The notes under the pieces are model-generated. The model had not been told where the DNA came from, ran no database searches, and was given only the letters and a program-made list of their open reading frames with translations. A program made the translations under genes and the position numbers. This document shows positions 62,602-64,000 of a DNA stretch of 64,000 nt, piece by piece. Within the stretch, counting starts at the first letter, position 1. Each line of letters opens with the position of its first letter. The DNA is taken from assembly GCA_964036195.1 (NCBI GenBank), contig OZ038451.1, positions 3,848,529-3,912,528 of the forward strand. Reading direction: 5' to 3'. Source of the DNA: Sphaerolaimus hirsutus. Taxonomy: Eukaryota; Nematoda; Chromadorea; Monhysterida; Sphaerolaimidae.

Positions 62602-62930
62602 ATGAAGGGTGTGCTTCTAAAAGTACCGATCTACATAAAATCAATTTTGAGATAATCACAATTTAAAGTTTGGAGTATACAATACCCATACATGGGTATT
62701 GGGTATGGGAATTATGGGTATTTTGGCCATATTGTTGTATCCACATGCATGGGTATAATCGTTACCCATAGTAAAAAAACACAAATTGAGGTTTTGGTAC
62801 TGATGATGCTGAGCTGACATCGGTACTTTTAGAAGCACAAAAAATAAAGTGCAGATCAGTACATTTAGATGTACAATTTTGAAAAATGTGTGTAGATAGG
62901 TACTTTAAAAGTGTGCTGACCGTGGCAAAA
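62602..62930. mobile_element. Truncated GAAGGGTGTGCTTCTAAAA element
   Basis: The left end GAAGGGTGTGCTTCTAAAAG is followed by the ATACCCATACATGGGTATTG block and GGTACTTTTAGAAGCAC. The right terminus is missing. Confidence 0.65.
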
Positions 62931-64000
62931 TGGATGGATAAAGAAATACAGAGAATTGATAATTAGGCTCATATTCGCACATTTACTTATTTGCACTATT
63001 TTACTTTTCATGCACTATATTTATTTACCACGCAAAATATCAAAATATATTTCCTGCACTATATTATTTATCCATGGAGAATATTTAATTAGGAAAGTGT
63101 TTTATGAGTAATCGATATGTTTATGTGAAATATTTAGGTTAAAAGGTCAAATAAGTTATTATTAGGTGTATTAATATGAAATTAGGCTCATCCAACTCGC
63201 CGTAATTTTCCGATCATTATTATATATACATTTACATGGTTTACTTGTAAGTTGATAAAGTCAAATCTTGTAAATATTTATGTGCTACGTATTTACTTAG
63301 GCCAGCGTCCTAATAGAGAAATAGTGCCCTGTGTGCAACTAGCATTTACTGTACGTATTTATCAAGCCCTTCGCGTAGGCATAATTATTATAACCCTGCT
63401 CACAAGTTATATTATACTTACTTTGACATTATGGTAAATACCCTGCTCAAATTATACCAAAGAATATATTACAAACCCTGCTCAAATATTATACCCATTT
63501 ACTTGAATAAGTTCCAATTTATCCATTATGAAATATACGTTTCCGGGAAGTGATTATTATTATTATATCAAATATACCCTACTCTATTTACGTCATTAGG
63601 AACATTTGCACTACTATTTACAGTTTCAAACCCTATTATATTAGTCCCGATGTGCGTCAAGGTTTTCTGACAAATTGAACCAAATTAGTAAATCGGCCGA
63701 GTTTGCCGACTTCGCGCCTCTCAAGATTAATAGTTTTTCTATTAGCCCAATTTGTACCTGGTATTTCTTTACCATAAGTATTTGAATGTATGCACGCGCA
63801 GTATAACGCAACTGTTTCGGCTGGATGTGTTTATTTGTTGCATTTATGACTTATTTGTGTATTTGAATTTAGGAAATTACTGTAGCTGTGTTTTATACAT
63901 TATTTTCCGTGTCTTAGCTACTTTGGAAGTTTTTACTTCAGTCTGCGGACCCCAAGCTTCTGAACGAAAATAAGCTAGCGATAGAAACTTCGACTAGGAA
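62931..64000. other. No gene seen; AT-rich sequence
   Basis: There are no shared repeats, splice-framed exons or RNA genes that I can support. Short TACCCTGCTCAAATTATA-like words recur at about 63,390-63,490. Confidence 0.35.

Noticed and set aside
1-64000. tRNA or rRNA genes
   Set aside because: No stretch showed both a convincing cloverleaf and internal promoter boxes by eye. A tRNAscan-SE or Infernal run would be needed to exclude them.

Overview
This is a eukaryotic, animal-type window. It is AT-rich, its genes are broken by many introns (60 bp to 16 kb), and its spliced exons encode metazoan extracellular modules: a C-type lectin fold, PAN/apple, sushi/CCP and Kelch. There are no operons, ribosome-binding sites or bacterial genes. 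Most of the DNA is nested non-autonomous transposons plus two retroelement remnants, a satellite array and a 200-base assembly gap. The content suggests an invertebrate with a repeat-rich genome, but I cannot name the species.

Host genes. (1) The last exon of a Kelch gene lies at 514-751. (2) Its downstream paralogue can be assembled from 11 exons with matching splice phases from 17,980 to 47,913. It encodes a predicted 710-residue secreted protein: signal peptide, degenerate C-type lectin domain, PAN/apple-like segment, sushi domain, then Kelch blades. Its last exon is nearly identical to the exon at 514-751, so the two genes form a tandem pair. (3) Two phase-compatible minus-strand exons (61,324-61,118 and 58,802-58,639) encode the C-terminal part of a cysteine-rich, probably secreted protein.

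Nested coding module. The 15.9-kb intron between exons 7 and 8 of gene 2 holds an insertion at about 31,046-42,713, bounded by a near-perfect 8-bp duplication. It carries an apparently intact spliced seven-exon gene (33,660-37,917; 1,020 residues) with an SGNH/GDSL-esterase-like domain and an RGG-rich tail. About 0.6 kb downstream on the same strand is a decayed LINE with APE endonuclease and reverse transcriptase (38,505-42,012). This module is the most interesting object in the window.

Mobile DNA. Many elements can be delimited exactly by terminal inverted repeats and target-site duplications (TSDs). They include hAT-like families with 8-bp TSDs (TAGGGTGTC, CAGGGTTGG, CAGGGGTCTCC, TAGTGATGG, CAACGATGG, CAGAGTTG and TAGGGATGG ends), a long-armed foldback with a 9-bp TSD, a very abundant TA-flanked family starting CCGTATT and rich in G/C runs, and one solo LTR (TG...CA, 5-bp TSD). 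Several insertions have an empty site elsewhere in this same window. One hAT-like copy contains a BEL/Pao reverse-transcriptase fragment. A 59-bp satellite fills 11,229-13,725. The 200-N gap lies inside a repeat whose ungapped relative suggests that little or nothing is missing.

Layout: 0-1.9 kb end of the Kelch paralogue and flank; 2-17.9 kb intergenic repeats and satellite; 18-47.9 kb lectin/Kelch gene with TE-filled introns and the nested SGNH/LINE module; 48-58.6 kb intergenic repeats, including a four-level nest; 58.6-61.4 kb cysteine-rich gene; 61.4-64 kb repeats and AT-rich DNA without visible genes.
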